Assembly (NCBI GenBank): GCA_964519995.1
Contig: CAZFLY010000066.1
Span: forward strand, 1 to 13,165
DNA length: 13,165 bases
Source: CAZFLY01 sp964519995
Lineage (GTDB): Bacteria; Planctomycetota; Phycisphaerae; Sedimentisphaerales; Anaerobacaceae
Direction of reading: 5' to 3'
In this document: positions 7,460-13,165 of the stretch, piece after piece
How positions within the stretch are numbered: position 1 is the first letter of the stretch
How the letters are laid out: the number at the start of each line of letters is the position of its first letter
Program-made: the position numbers and the translations under genes
The notes under the pieces: model-generated
Database searches by the model: none
Seen by the model: the letters and a program-made list of their open reading frames with translations, nothing else
Told to the model about the DNA's origin: nothing

Positions 7460-7488
7460 TGAACATAGTGGCTGACAAAAAATATAAT
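7460..7488 (+). promoter_or_regulatory. Promoter of the cysteine-rich protein gene
   Basis: TGAACA (7460-7465) is followed after 17 bases by a perfect TATAAT (7483-7488). The predicted start near 7495 leaves a leader of about 73 bases before the ATG at 7568. Confidence 0.55.
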
Positions 7489-7567
7489 AATTGTTGCGAA
7501 AATGTGCTTCGGATTCGTTCGTAAGGCCAAAACTTATACTTTGACTCTTTACATAAGGAGACGTGAG

Positions 7568-7654
7568 ATGAACACAAGGGTATTTGCCGCTTTCATGGTG
7601 ATGCTCGTCCTTGCTATAGCCCTGGTTAATGGGAAATGCAGTGTTACAGGGTGA
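7568..7654 (+). CDS. Signal-peptide reading frame of the frame-split cysteine-rich protein
   Basis: This 28-codon frame begins with ATG 7568, preceded at 7 bases by a strong AAGGAG (7555-7560), and ends at TGA 7652-7654. It encodes a textbook signal peptide: a short Asn-Thr-Arg N-region, then FAAFMVMLVLAIALV. It overlaps the start of the cysteine-rich frame, which has no ribosome site of its own. Dropping one base within the GGGAAA run at 7631-7636 joins both frames, reading ALVNGNAVLQG across the junction with a possible cleavage after the Ala. The two frames are therefore almost surely parts of one secreted protein. The gene may be broken, use +1 frameshifting, or carry a one-base assembly error. 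Confidence 0.7.
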   Translation: MNTRVFAAFMVMLVLAIALVNGKCSVTG

Positions 7655-7898
7655 TACAGCAGTTTGTGGGGCATCTGTGCCTGCGTGTCAAGTCAGGTGC
7701 TGTCCGGCGTCTAAGGTTGCAAGCGATTGTCCAGCGGATTGTGTTAAGTCCTGCTGCGAAGCGAAGAAACAGGTACAAACCTGCCCTGCAATGAAGAGCC
7801 AGACGGCCTGCCCGTCAAAATGTCCGAAAACATCTATCGAAGAGCCCGCCAAGGCCTGTCCAGGAGAGGGTCAGACTACATGCTCCCAGGCCAAGTGA
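7629..7898 (+). CDS. Small cysteine-rich protein, body of a frame-split secreted protein
   Basis: This frame gives 89 residues with 13 cysteines at 13, 20, 24, 25, 34, 38, 42, 43, 52, 61, 65, 77 and 85, often as Cys-Pro or Cys-Cys. There are no aromatic residues, and Lys, Ala, Ser and Thr are frequent. The ATG at 7629 lacks a ribosome site, and an in-frame TAG lies at 7617-7619, so translation most likely enters from the signal-peptide frame starting at 7568 through a +1 shift between 7620 and 7651. I do not recognise the family. The composition suits either disulfide-rich secreted proteins or metal-binding proteins. It appears to be transcribed alone, between a TATAAT promoter and an intrinsic terminator. 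That the body stays open for its full length argues against old decay. Confidence 0.7.
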   Translation: MGNAVLQGDTAVCGASVPACQVRCCPASKVASDCPADCVKSCCEAKKQVQTCPAMKSQTACPSKCPKTSIEEPAKACPGEGQTTCSQAK

Positions 7899-7943
7899 GA
7901 TAGGATGATACAGGCTACTGTTTGCCAAGAAATATCAGTATAC

Positions 7944-7969
7944 CCTCGGGTTTTACTCGAGGTTTTTTT
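7944..7969 (+). terminator. Intrinsic terminator after the cysteine-rich gene
   Basis: CCTCGGG (7944-7950) pairs with CTCGAGG (7956-7962), with one G-T wobble, around the loop TTTTA. Seven T residues (7963-7969) follow. It ends the plus-strand transcript 46 bases past the stop codon. Confidence 0.85.
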
Positions 7970-8014
7970 ATGTTATGGGCCAGAATTAGCGGTGGCGAAT
8001 TTGGATAGTCTGCC

Positions 8015-8042
8015 TTGCAGTTGGAAGCAACCCTGATATATT
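8015..8042 (+). promoter_or_regulatory. Candidate extended -10 promoter for the membrane protein and O-methyltransferase pair
   Basis: TATATT (8037-8042) is preceded by TG at 8034-8035, an extended -10. A weak TTGCAG -35 (8015-8020) lies 16 bases upstream. The leader to ATG 8128 would be about 80 bases. Confidence 0.35.
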
Positions 8043-8127
8043 ATCAATGGTCGCATTTTGTACTGTGTCGCTGAAATGTAGGCTGTCAGCGTCTAAAATT
8101 TTTAACAAGACGTGAAAGGAAGATACA

Positions 8128-8400
8128 ATGCAATATTCTATTGCCAATCCGGAAGAAATATCTGCTGTTCTTGGGCCGGTCGTCGTAATCATTGTCGGCG
8201 TATTTCTATTGGTAGTTTCCCTGGCGATACTTATTATTACGGCAGTCGTATACTGCAAAATATTTCACAAAGCGGGGTACAACTGGGCACTGGGTTTACT
8301 TGCGCTGGTACCAGTAGCCTGCATAATAATGCCATTTATTCTCGCCTTTGGCCATTGGCCGGTTCTGAAAGAGCTCGAAGAGCTCCGGCGACGGCAGTAA
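8128..8400 (+). CDS. Small two-helix membrane protein
   Basis: This 90-residue protein has a first long hydrophobic stretch at about 13-42 and a second at about 53-75. They are joined by a short loop with CKIFHKAGYNW (43-53) and followed by a charged tail, LKELEELRRRQ. The segment 'KIF.KAGY.W..GLL.L.P' with 'I.AF..WP' near the end recurs in small bacterial membrane proteins of unknown function, often annotated as hypothetical or DUF805-like; this is pattern memory and not a search result. The ATG has AAAGGA about 8 bases upstream. The O-methyltransferase starts 40 bases after the stop on the same strand, with no terminator between, so co-transcription is likely. No function can be assigned. 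Confidence 0.75.
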   Translation: MQYSIANPEEISAVLGPVVVIIVGVFLLVVSLAILIITAVVYCKIFHKAGYNWALGLLALVPVACIIMPFILAFGHWPVLKELEELRRRQ

Positions 8401-8440
8401 ACAGATTCGTGTAGATGTTTATCGCATGACTTGAGGTAAA

Positions 8441-9475
8441 TTGGAGCAAGCCACGGCCTTGGCGGCTTTTAGTAGCGATATGACCAAACGCTGGACAGCA
8501 GAACAGGTCTTCCAAGTTGTCAGGGCGTTTCAGCCGGCCTGTGTGGTCGCGGCTGCGGTTGAGCTGGACGTTTTTAGCGCCTTGCAGAATCAGCCGATGT
8601 CCTCGCAGGATTTATCCGGAAAACTGCGCACCGACCCTCGTGCGACAGGCATACTGCTCGATGCGCTCACTGCTCTTGACTTTCTCTCAAAAGAAAACAA
8701 TACATATTCTGTCCCGCCCGATTTAGCTGAACTCCTGACCATAGCAAGTCCCAGAAGTATTGTGTCGGCTATACGTCATCAAGCTAATTGTCTTCGCAGA
8801 TGGTCCCGGTTGGCTCACGTTATTAAAACCGGTATGCCTGCTGAGCGTATGCCCAGCATCCTTGGTGAAGATGCTGACGAGATTAGTTATATACAAGCGA
8901 TGGAGAACTTCTCTGCGCCGATAGCAAATGAAATAACAAGGCATCTGCAGCCATTGGCGTTTAATCACCTGCTTGATATAGGCGGCGCATCCGGCACATG
9001 GACAATTGCGTTTCTCCATGCGGTTCCGTCGGCAAGAGCAACTATATTTGATCTTCCGGAGGTTATATCTATAGCCAGAAAGCAGATTGCTGAAGCCCAG
9101 CTAAGCGATCGAGTCGAATTTGCGGCAGGGGACTATACGCAAGATGTTTTGCCTACCGGTGCCGATTTTGCCTGGCTAAGTGCGGTTGCTCATCAGAATT
9201 CCCGCCGGCAGAACCGTCAGCTTTTTGCAAAGATACACACCGCGCTTACCGCCGATGGCCTGCTGGTTATTCGCGATGTGGTTATGGAACCTTCTCGGAC
9301 TGCTCCGGTTGGAGGGGCATTGTTTGCCGTCAATATGCTGGTTGGAACCGAAGCAGGGGGGACCTTTACTTTCGAGGAATTTAAGGAGGACCTATCCCAA
9401 ACTGGCTTTATGAACATCGAGCTTGTTCATCGTGACCAGGGCATGAACTCGCTCATTCGCGCACGCAAGCCCTGA
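8441..9475 (+). CDS. SAM-dependent O-methyltransferase, plant-OMT/hydroxyneurosporene type
   Basis: This 344-residue protein has the architecture of family 2 O-methyltransferases. An N-terminal winged-helix dimerisation domain spans about 20-100 (AVELDVFSAL at 39-48, then the recognition-helix region DPRATGILLDALTAL at 65-79). The SAM domain follows, with motif I LDIGGASG at 178-185, FDLPEV at 203-208 and GDYTQDVLP at 230-238. The catalytic-His region reads LSAVAHQNS (246-254), with His251 in place. The start is TTG at 8441, with GAGGT 3 bases upstream. The next in-frame ATG, at 8480, has no ribosome site and would cut into the helix before the winged-helix domain. Members methylate hydroxyl groups of small aromatic, polyketide or carotenoid compounds. 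No biosynthetic cluster surrounds it, so the acceptor is unknown. Confidence 0.85.
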   Translation: MEQATALAAFSSDMTKRWTAEQVFQVVRAFQPACVVAAAVELDVFSALQNQPMSSQDLSGKLRTDPRATGILLDALTALDFLSKENNTYSVPPDLAELLTIASPRSIVSAIRHQANCLRRWSRLAHVIKTGMPAERMPSILGEDADEISYIQAMENFSAPIANEITRHLQPLAFNHLLDIGGASGTWTIAFLHAVPSARATIFDLPEVISIARKQIAEAQLSDRVEFAAGDYTQDVLPTGADFAWLSAVAHQNSRRQNRQLFAKIHTALTADGLLVIRDVVMEPSRTAPVGGALFAVNMLVGTEAGGTFTFEEFKEDLSQTGFMNIELVHRDQGMNSLIRARKP

Positions 9476-9493
9476 TAGCTCCACGCATTACGA

Positions 9494-9528
9494 TATACAC
9501 ATCACGCTATACACTTCACGCATCACGC
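9494..9528 (+). repeat. 14-base tandem repeat
   Basis: TATACACATCACGC (9494-9507) is followed directly by TATACACTTCACGC (9508-9521), one mismatch, then a partial ATCACGC (9522-9528). A related ACGCATTACG precedes it. Confidence 0.7.
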
Positions 9529-9663
9529 ATTTGTCATGGTGAGCACAGCCGAACCATCTGGCCACGACTGATATTCCCCCCAATTCTCAATCACAAACTA
9601 CCTTTTCCCATACTTTCCCAAATACTTTTCGCTAAATACGAACTACAAACAATGAACTTTGTA

Positions 9664-9684
9664 ATAATCAGTAATCAGTAATCA
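9664..9684 (+). repeat. Three tandem 7-base units
   Basis: ATAATCA (9664-9670) is followed by GTAATCA (9671-9677) and GTAATCA (9678-9684). Confidence 0.75.
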
Positions 9685-9702
9685 TTATGCCTTGTAGGAA
9701 AG

Positions 9703-9749
9703 ATGTCATTTCGACCGGAGCGAGCGTAGCAAACGGAGTGGAGAAATCT
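9703..9749. repeat. Dispersed-type intergenic repeat element
   Basis: The element begins ATGTCATTTCGACCGGAG and ends GGAGTGGAGAAATCT, with imperfect complementarity between its ends (ATTTC with GAAAT). I remember close relatives of this text as high-copy intergenic repeats in Bacteroidota and other environmental genomes. No second copy occurs in this window. Confidence 0.5.
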
Positions 9750-9769
9750 GCTAAAGGCTAAATCAAATT

Positions 9770-12700
9770 TCACTTCAATGTTTTCTCCAGTGCATCCGCA
9801 ATTTGCCATGCCACGAAGTATCCGTTCTCAATCCGCTGCTTCGGCGTCATCCCCCGTTTGAGCATTTTGTATCCCTCAATCCCGTCGTAGAAATGCGCAT
9901 TCTTCGATTTGTATAAGTCATCAAACGTTGATACATCCTTCGCGTATTCTTTAGCCTTTTCTATATGCTCACTGGCCGAATGACCAAGCAGTTTTCCTTG
10001 CCCCGTCTCTATCAAAACCTCCCCACAGAATAAATGAAGATTCGCCAATTGTAGCCGATACCCCGACCGTTCGGCGATCTGGTGTGCCTCTTTTAGCGTT
10101 TCTTCGATTTGTCTTAGCTTCCCTGCATCCCGCCCTTTGGCTGGCGTCTTCACCCACTCTAACCTCGCGCAGCCCAGGATGATATCCGCCTCCGATTCCA
10201 CCATGTTCACCGACCGGCATCGCCTTAGCGCCTCCGTCAAGCACCGCTCCGCTGACCCTAATTCATTGCCCGTTTTAATGACAAGCCTCTCTTTTAGCTC
10301 CTGAAAATATTCATCATAGAAACGAATCTCCAATTCCTTCTTAATGCGAGACCCAACCCGAATCACCTGAACCAGCACCTCACCTAACATCCAGTACGCC
10401 CGAACGAAATCTCTCGGCGTTGGCACATCAGTTTTGGCATCTTCTTCTGCAAATTTTAGCGCCTTCTCAGCCTCCTCCACCGCCTCAAGGCTCAGTTCTC
10501 TCTCCTTTTGCCTACCTACCGCTGCTACCAGTCGCCCTTGGAGCAGTGCCGAAAGTGAACGGTAGGCAGAGTCCAAGCTTAGGCCCTGATAATCGTCCGT
10601 GCTCTTACAGTATTCTGTCGATTTTGCAAACTCATCTTTGGCCTCGGCCCGTCCCTGGTATGCCAGCACTCGCCCTAATTCCTCATGGCCGGCGGCCTCA
10701 CAAAACTCATCTTTGATTTCCTGACAAATCACGACTCTTTTTCTTAAATGAACACCAGCCGCAGAGAGCTTTCCAATCTGAACCTGTGCCATGTGGGCCG
10801 CATTTCCCAGACTGATGGCAACACTTTTCTTGTTGTGCTTTTCGTCGCCTGGAAATATCGATCTCAAGTAAAGCGGAACGGCCTTATCAGGCTCGCCCGA
10901 AAGCGAATACGAATTGGCCAACGCGTTCAAGGTCCAGGTCTGCGCTGACTCACTCTTTAACCTCGGTGGCTTATCCTCTCCATCGGGAAATAGCCCCCTC
11001 AGCAGTTCAACTGCCAAGTCGTACGCAGCCAGTTGGTAGTATAGTGGCTCAGGAATGAGTCTCTTAGCCAGCAGGTCTAAAGCCTCATCAAGTTTTCCCG
11101 CACCTACTAAGTGGTGATAGAGCTCAATCACGGGATTCAGGTCTTCGAGTTTTACAACCTTTTCTACTTTGGGTATGGCCTGGAAATATTCTACCGCCCG
11201 CTCATGAACCTTATCCTTAGTTGTTAAACTGTCGTATAGAAATGACCGCATAATGGGATGAAAATCGAATCGCTTTTCTCTTTCATCGTAAAAGATAAAT
11301 CCCAATTGCTGCAATCCAAGCAGGACTCGCCAGATCTTGTCTTCATTCATTCTCGGAAAGAGCGCCCTGGCCGTATCGAAATCGAAGCTGCTGCGAAAGA
11401 CAGATACCGCCGTTGCGACCTTCTTTTCATCTTCTGTTAACAACTCAAAACTCTTGTTAAGAATCTTCTGCGGCTCCTTTTCATCAATCAAATTCAATTC
11501 GAATGCATCTTTGATATCCTTTTTTCGTTTGCGCTTGATTGCGCTACTTAGTTGCTTCAGCATCAATGGATGGAAATCATAAATTTCGCCTGCCTGCTCC
11601 ATCTGGGCCCACGTTCCTTCGATGCCCTCACTTCGCAGAAACCGAACGGCATCGCCCCGCGAAAGACCTTTTAATTGTCCATGTTGCACGCCCGAAATCT
11701 CTTCCAGTGGTGTCGGAAACAGCCTTGTCGTTATTAATGTTTTCGTCTTGGCGCTTGCAAGGGCCTGCAGGAACTTGCCTGCATGAGGATGCACGCACTC
11801 CCGCTGACGTTTATCCCAGTCTTCTTCTCCGGCTTTCTGCCGGGATAATCCCTTCTCCTGTATATACATCGCCTTCATGCTCGCATATCCCCGCAGCGCC
11901 CGCTCGAACCCATCTAAAATAAGCAGGAATCTACTGTTGTGCAGAATCGAATTGAGCGTTGCTATCTCTCCACTTGCCAACGCGCCGCGTTCGACCTTCA
12001 TTTCTTTGGAAGTCACGTAGTGGTAGAGATGTTTTATGAACGTCTCAAAACGATCTTCATAAAACGACCACCAAAATACCCCATCTAATTCGGCCTTCCT
12101 TTCAAGCACCTCCTCGTGAAGCCACACCCAGCTAAGTGCGGTCTTACCCATTCCCCCGATTGCCTCTAATACCAGTAGTGGCTCTTTGGCATTATACAGC
12201 CAGTTGCACAGCATCGCCTGCTCCGCGTCTCTACCTGTAAAATTTGGCGGCAATGCGTATGAATGCGCTATATAAGGCGTCGGCGCAACCGGTATCAACT
12301 TCGCGCCCGAAGCCAATTGTTCCTTCTGCTTCGCTGTTCCCTGCTTTTCTATGAGCAGTTTTCCGAGTGACGCAGAGAGTTTGCTCTCAAAGTCTGACAC
12401 TGTTGTGAAAAACGAGAGGACACTCTTTTCTTTAACTTTACCAAGAAATGCGTCCAGCTTCTCTTTCTTGTTGAACTCGAAAAATTTGGGCTTCCACGAA
12501 AAATCTTGATCCACAATAGAACAAAGGCAGTCTTTACCCTCCTTCCTCGCAAGCTCATATTCGGCTTGAGTAATGGATTTCTGCTTCCGTTTCGGAATAA
12601 AACCGTACCTGTGTGCGTAAATCCCAACAAAAATGTCGCATTCCCTCACTTCTTTCTCACATACTTTGGTTGGCTCATCCGGCTGGCTCATGAAAAACTC

Positions 12701-12823
12701 CATCGCTAGGGGCACACACTTGTACCGATTTACAACCGTGATGGCTGATTGCCGGTAGTCCTTGAGATCGATGTACGTGGATGAAATGAATACCTTTAGA
12801 GGTTGCTGTTTTCCATTGCTCAT
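9770..12823 (-). CDS. DUF4062 / NB-ARC / TPR STAND NTPase (NLR-like)
   Basis: This is a 1,017-residue protein if started at ATG 12823, where GGAG lies 8 bases upstream. A GTG at 12832 would overlap that site. Residues 9-110 match DUF4062: KVFISSTYIDLKDYR, then MEFF, EVRECDIFVGIYAHRYGFIP and SITQAEYELARKEGK. After a helical linker, PPNFTGRDAEQ (192-202) opens an NB-ARC-type STAND NTPase with P-loop IGGMGKT (222-228), Walker B FLLILDGFE (299-307), sensor TLITTR (362-367) and FHPLMLKQL (417-425) at the GLPL position. A winged helix (about 457-530) ends in FHPIMRSFLYD, placed like an MHD motif. The rest, about 540-1000, is helical and TPR-like. STAND proteins are nucleotide switches that oligomerise on ligand binding; several bacterial ones are antiphage sensors. 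DUF4062 would be the effector or signalling end. A defence role is inferred and untested. Confidence 0.88.
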   Translation of the reverse strand: MSNGKQQPLKVFISSTYIDLKDYRQSAITVVNRYKCVPLAMEFFMSQPDEPTKVCEKEVRECDIFVGIYAHRYGFIPKRKQKSITQAEYELARKEGKDCLCSIVDQDFSWKPKFFEFNKKEKLDAFLGKVKEKSVLSFFTTVSDFESKLSASLGKLLIEKQGTAKQKEQLASGAKLIPVAPTPYIAHSYALPPNFTGRDAEQAMLCNWLYNAKEPLLVLEAIGGMGKTALSWVWLHEEVLERKAELDGVFWWSFYEDRFETFIKHLYHYVTSKEMKVERGALASGEIATLNSILHNSRFLLILDGFERALRGYASMKAMYIQEKGLSRQKAGEEDWDKRQRECVHPHAGKFLQALASAKTKTLITTRLFPTPLEEISGVQHGQLKGLSRGDAVRFLRSEGIEGTWAQMEQAGEIYDFHPLMLKQLSSAIKRKRKKDIKDAFELNLIDEKEPQKILNKSFELLTEDEKKVATAVSVFRSSFDFDTARALFPRMNEDKIWRVLLGLQQLGFIFYDEREKRFDFHPIMRSFLYDSLTTKDKVHERAVEYFQAIPKVEKVVKLEDLNPVIELYHHLVGAGKLDEALDLLAKRLIPEPLYYQLAAYDLAVELLRGLFPDGEDKPPRLKSESAQTWTLNALANSYSLSGEPDKAVPLYLRSIFPGDEKHNKKSVAISLGNAAHMAQVQIGKLSAAGVHLRKRVVICQEIKDEFCEAAGHEELGRVLAYQGRAEAKDEFAKSTEYCKSTDDYQGLSLDSAYRSLSALLQGRLVAAVGRQKERELSLEAVEEAEKALKFAEEDAKTDVPTPRDFVRAYWMLGEVLVQVIRVGSRIKKELEIRFYDEYFQELKERLVIKTGNELGSAERCLTEALRRCRSVNMVESEADIILGCARLEWVKTPAKGRDAGKLRQIEETLKEAHQIAERSGYRLQLANLHLFCGEVLIETGQGKLLGHSASEHIEKAKEYAKDVSTFDDLYKSKNAHFYDGIEGYKMLKRGMTPKQRIENGYFVAWQIADALEKTLK

Positions 12824-12933
12824 TGCAGTCACTCCGCTTCTGGGCCGTCCGCTGGATATTACGTATATCTCACTGCTTCATCTGCTGGAACAATCTCCTC
12901 GTCCCACAGATGGAAGTCTCAATACGTACTCAT

Positions 12934-12963
12934 ATTATCCGTTTTCCAGGGAGTTAGCAACAA
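12934..12963 (-). promoter_or_regulatory. Candidate promoter for the STAND protein
   Basis: TTGTTG (12963-12958) and GATAAT (12939-12934) on the minus strand are 18 bases apart. The -10 matches 5/6. The leader to ATG 12823 would be about 100 bases and contains a GATAT-N5-ATATC inverted repeat close to the start codon. Confidence 0.4.
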
Positions 12964-12994
12964 AAAATGTTACACGCCATTACTCTGCGAATCA

Positions 12995-13028
12995 GCGTAG
13001 ATAGGCGTGTGTTATCCACACGATACGC
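12995..13028. repeat. Interrupted hairpin containing a perfect DnaA-box 9-mer
   Basis: Inner arms CGTGTG (13006-13011) and CACACG (13017-13022) around TTATC are enclosed by GCGTA (12995-12999) and TACGC (13024-13028), with an asymmetric internal loop of 6 and 1 bases. No T-run follows, although its place 17 bases past the stop of the right-edge gene would suit a transcript 3' end. TTATCCACA (13012-13020) equals the strong DnaA-box consensus, but it is single. Confidence 0.5.
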
Positions 13029-13044
13029 AACAATCAATACGCAC

Positions 13045-13165
13045 TTAAAGAAGAGTTTTTTCGAGGTCCCTCACTTTTGGTGGTTTTTTACCCTTACCGG
13101 CGACAACTGCGTGTCCTTCTTCTCGAAGCCTTTTAGCCTGAGCATTAATGCCGCCGGGGAACTTT
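13045..13165 (-). CDS. C-terminal end of a probable MGMT-family protein, partial
   Basis: A frame enters from the right edge and gives 39 residues before TAA at 13047-13045, so the start and most of the protein are outside. It begins KFPGGINAQAKRLREEGH, continues through GKGKKPPKVRDLEKTLL and stops. The pattern 'PGG..AQA.RLR.EGH' followed by a Lys-rich 'GKGKKPP.V.D.E..L' tail matches, from memory, the end of small MGMT-type DNA-binding-domain proteins (about 150-180 residues), in which this region follows the winged-helix core. Such proteins belong to the O6-alkylguanine transferase and alkyltransferase-like group. Whether the reactive cysteine is present cannot be seen here. It precedes the STAND gene on the same strand by 221 bases, with a hairpin and a candidate promoter between, so it is probably a separate unit. 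The coding call is fair; the family call is tentative. Confidence 0.55.
   Translation of the reverse strand, partial: KFPGGINAQAKRLREEGHAVVAGKGKKPPKVRDLEKTLL

Larger units (their letters stand above)
7199..7567. other. Divergent intergenic region (369 bases)
   Basis: This gene-free stretch separates the minus-strand TPR lipoprotein and the plus-strand cysteine-rich protein. It holds a minus-strand promoter with an overlapping hairpin (7320-7355) and a plus-strand promoter with a perfect TATAAT (7460-7488). The remaining sequence is AT-rich and shows no convincing reading frame. Confidence 0.6.
9476..9769. repeat. Gene-free mosaic of short tandem and dispersed-type repeats
   Basis: This stretch lies between two convergent genes and carries no credible reading frame. 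Four separate repeat elements follow one another: a degenerate 14-base tandem (9494-9528), an inverted repeat with ATGGT and ACCAT arms (9536-9557), a 7-base tandem around TAATCA (9664-9684), and an element starting ATGTCATTTCGACCG (9703-9749). Segments of this kind occur many times in the intergenic DNA of some environmental bacteria. No intrinsic terminator with a T-run is seen for either flanking gene. Confidence 0.6.

Noticed and set aside
7386..7577. A 63-residue minus-strand reading frame in the divergent intergenic region
   Set aside because: It has no ribosome site, odd composition, and overlaps the promoter and start of the cysteine-rich gene.
9476..9769. CRISPR array from the short tandem repeats in the mosaic
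   Set aside because: Units are 7 and 14 bases with no spacers of regular length and no cas genes nearby.
12821..12832. GTG at 12832 as the start of the STAND protein
   Set aside because: The GGAG ribosome site sits directly on that GTG, whereas the in-frame ATG at 12823 has the same site at a normal 8-base spacing.
12854..12868. GATAT-N5-ATATC inverted repeat as an operator for the STAND gene
   Set aside because: The arms are only five AT-rich bases, and the site lies deep in the leader. It is too weak to list alone.
12995..13028. Replication origin from the DnaA box
   Set aside because: Only one box is present, with no clustered boxes, no AT-rich unwinding block and no dnaA, dnaN or similar neighbours.

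Overview
The window looks like chromosomal DNA of a free-living Gram-negative-type bacterium. Two outer-membrane-type lipoproteins and a Wza-type polysaccharide export protein point to a double-membrane envelope. Base composition is moderate, genes are loosely packed and intergenic spaces are long. An adenosylcobalamin-dependent ribonucleotide reductase and dispersed repeat motifs fit an anaerobic or sediment lineage. I would guess Planctomycetota (Phycisphaerae-like) from general appearance, but no marker gene here proves this.

Layout, left to right. (1) 1-1615, minus strand: a polysaccharide-export lipoprotein followed by an unrecognised four-helix membrane protein with a charged helical tail that runs off the left edge. 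(2) 1616-1847: a divergent promoter region with two back-to-back TTGACG promoters. (3) 1848-2375, plus: a short phospholipid N-methyltransferase-like protein. (4) 2376-4799, plus: a structured leader, then class II ribonucleotide reductase (nrdJ). (5) 4865-7198, minus: a TPR lipoprotein, a strong intrinsic terminator, then tilS. (6) 7199-7898: a divergent regulatory region and a small secreted cysteine-rich protein whose signal peptide and body lie in different frames. (7) 8128-9475, plus: a small membrane protein and an O-methyltransferase, probably co-transcribed. (8) 9476-9769: a gene-free mosaic of short tandem and dispersed-type repeats. (9) 9770-12823, minus: a large DUF4062 / NB-ARC / TPR protein of the STAND (NLR-like) class. 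(10) 13045-13165, minus: the C-terminal end of a probable MGMT-family protein.

The window holds no single pathway. The housekeeping part covers dNTP synthesis and tRNA-Ile decoding. The envelope part covers polysaccharide export, lipid methylation and lipoproteins. The right third, with the repeat mosaic and the NLR-like protein, has the character of an accessory region. The two best candidates for something undescribed are the STAND protein, a possible one-gene immune or signalling switch, and the frame-split cysteine-rich secreted protein.
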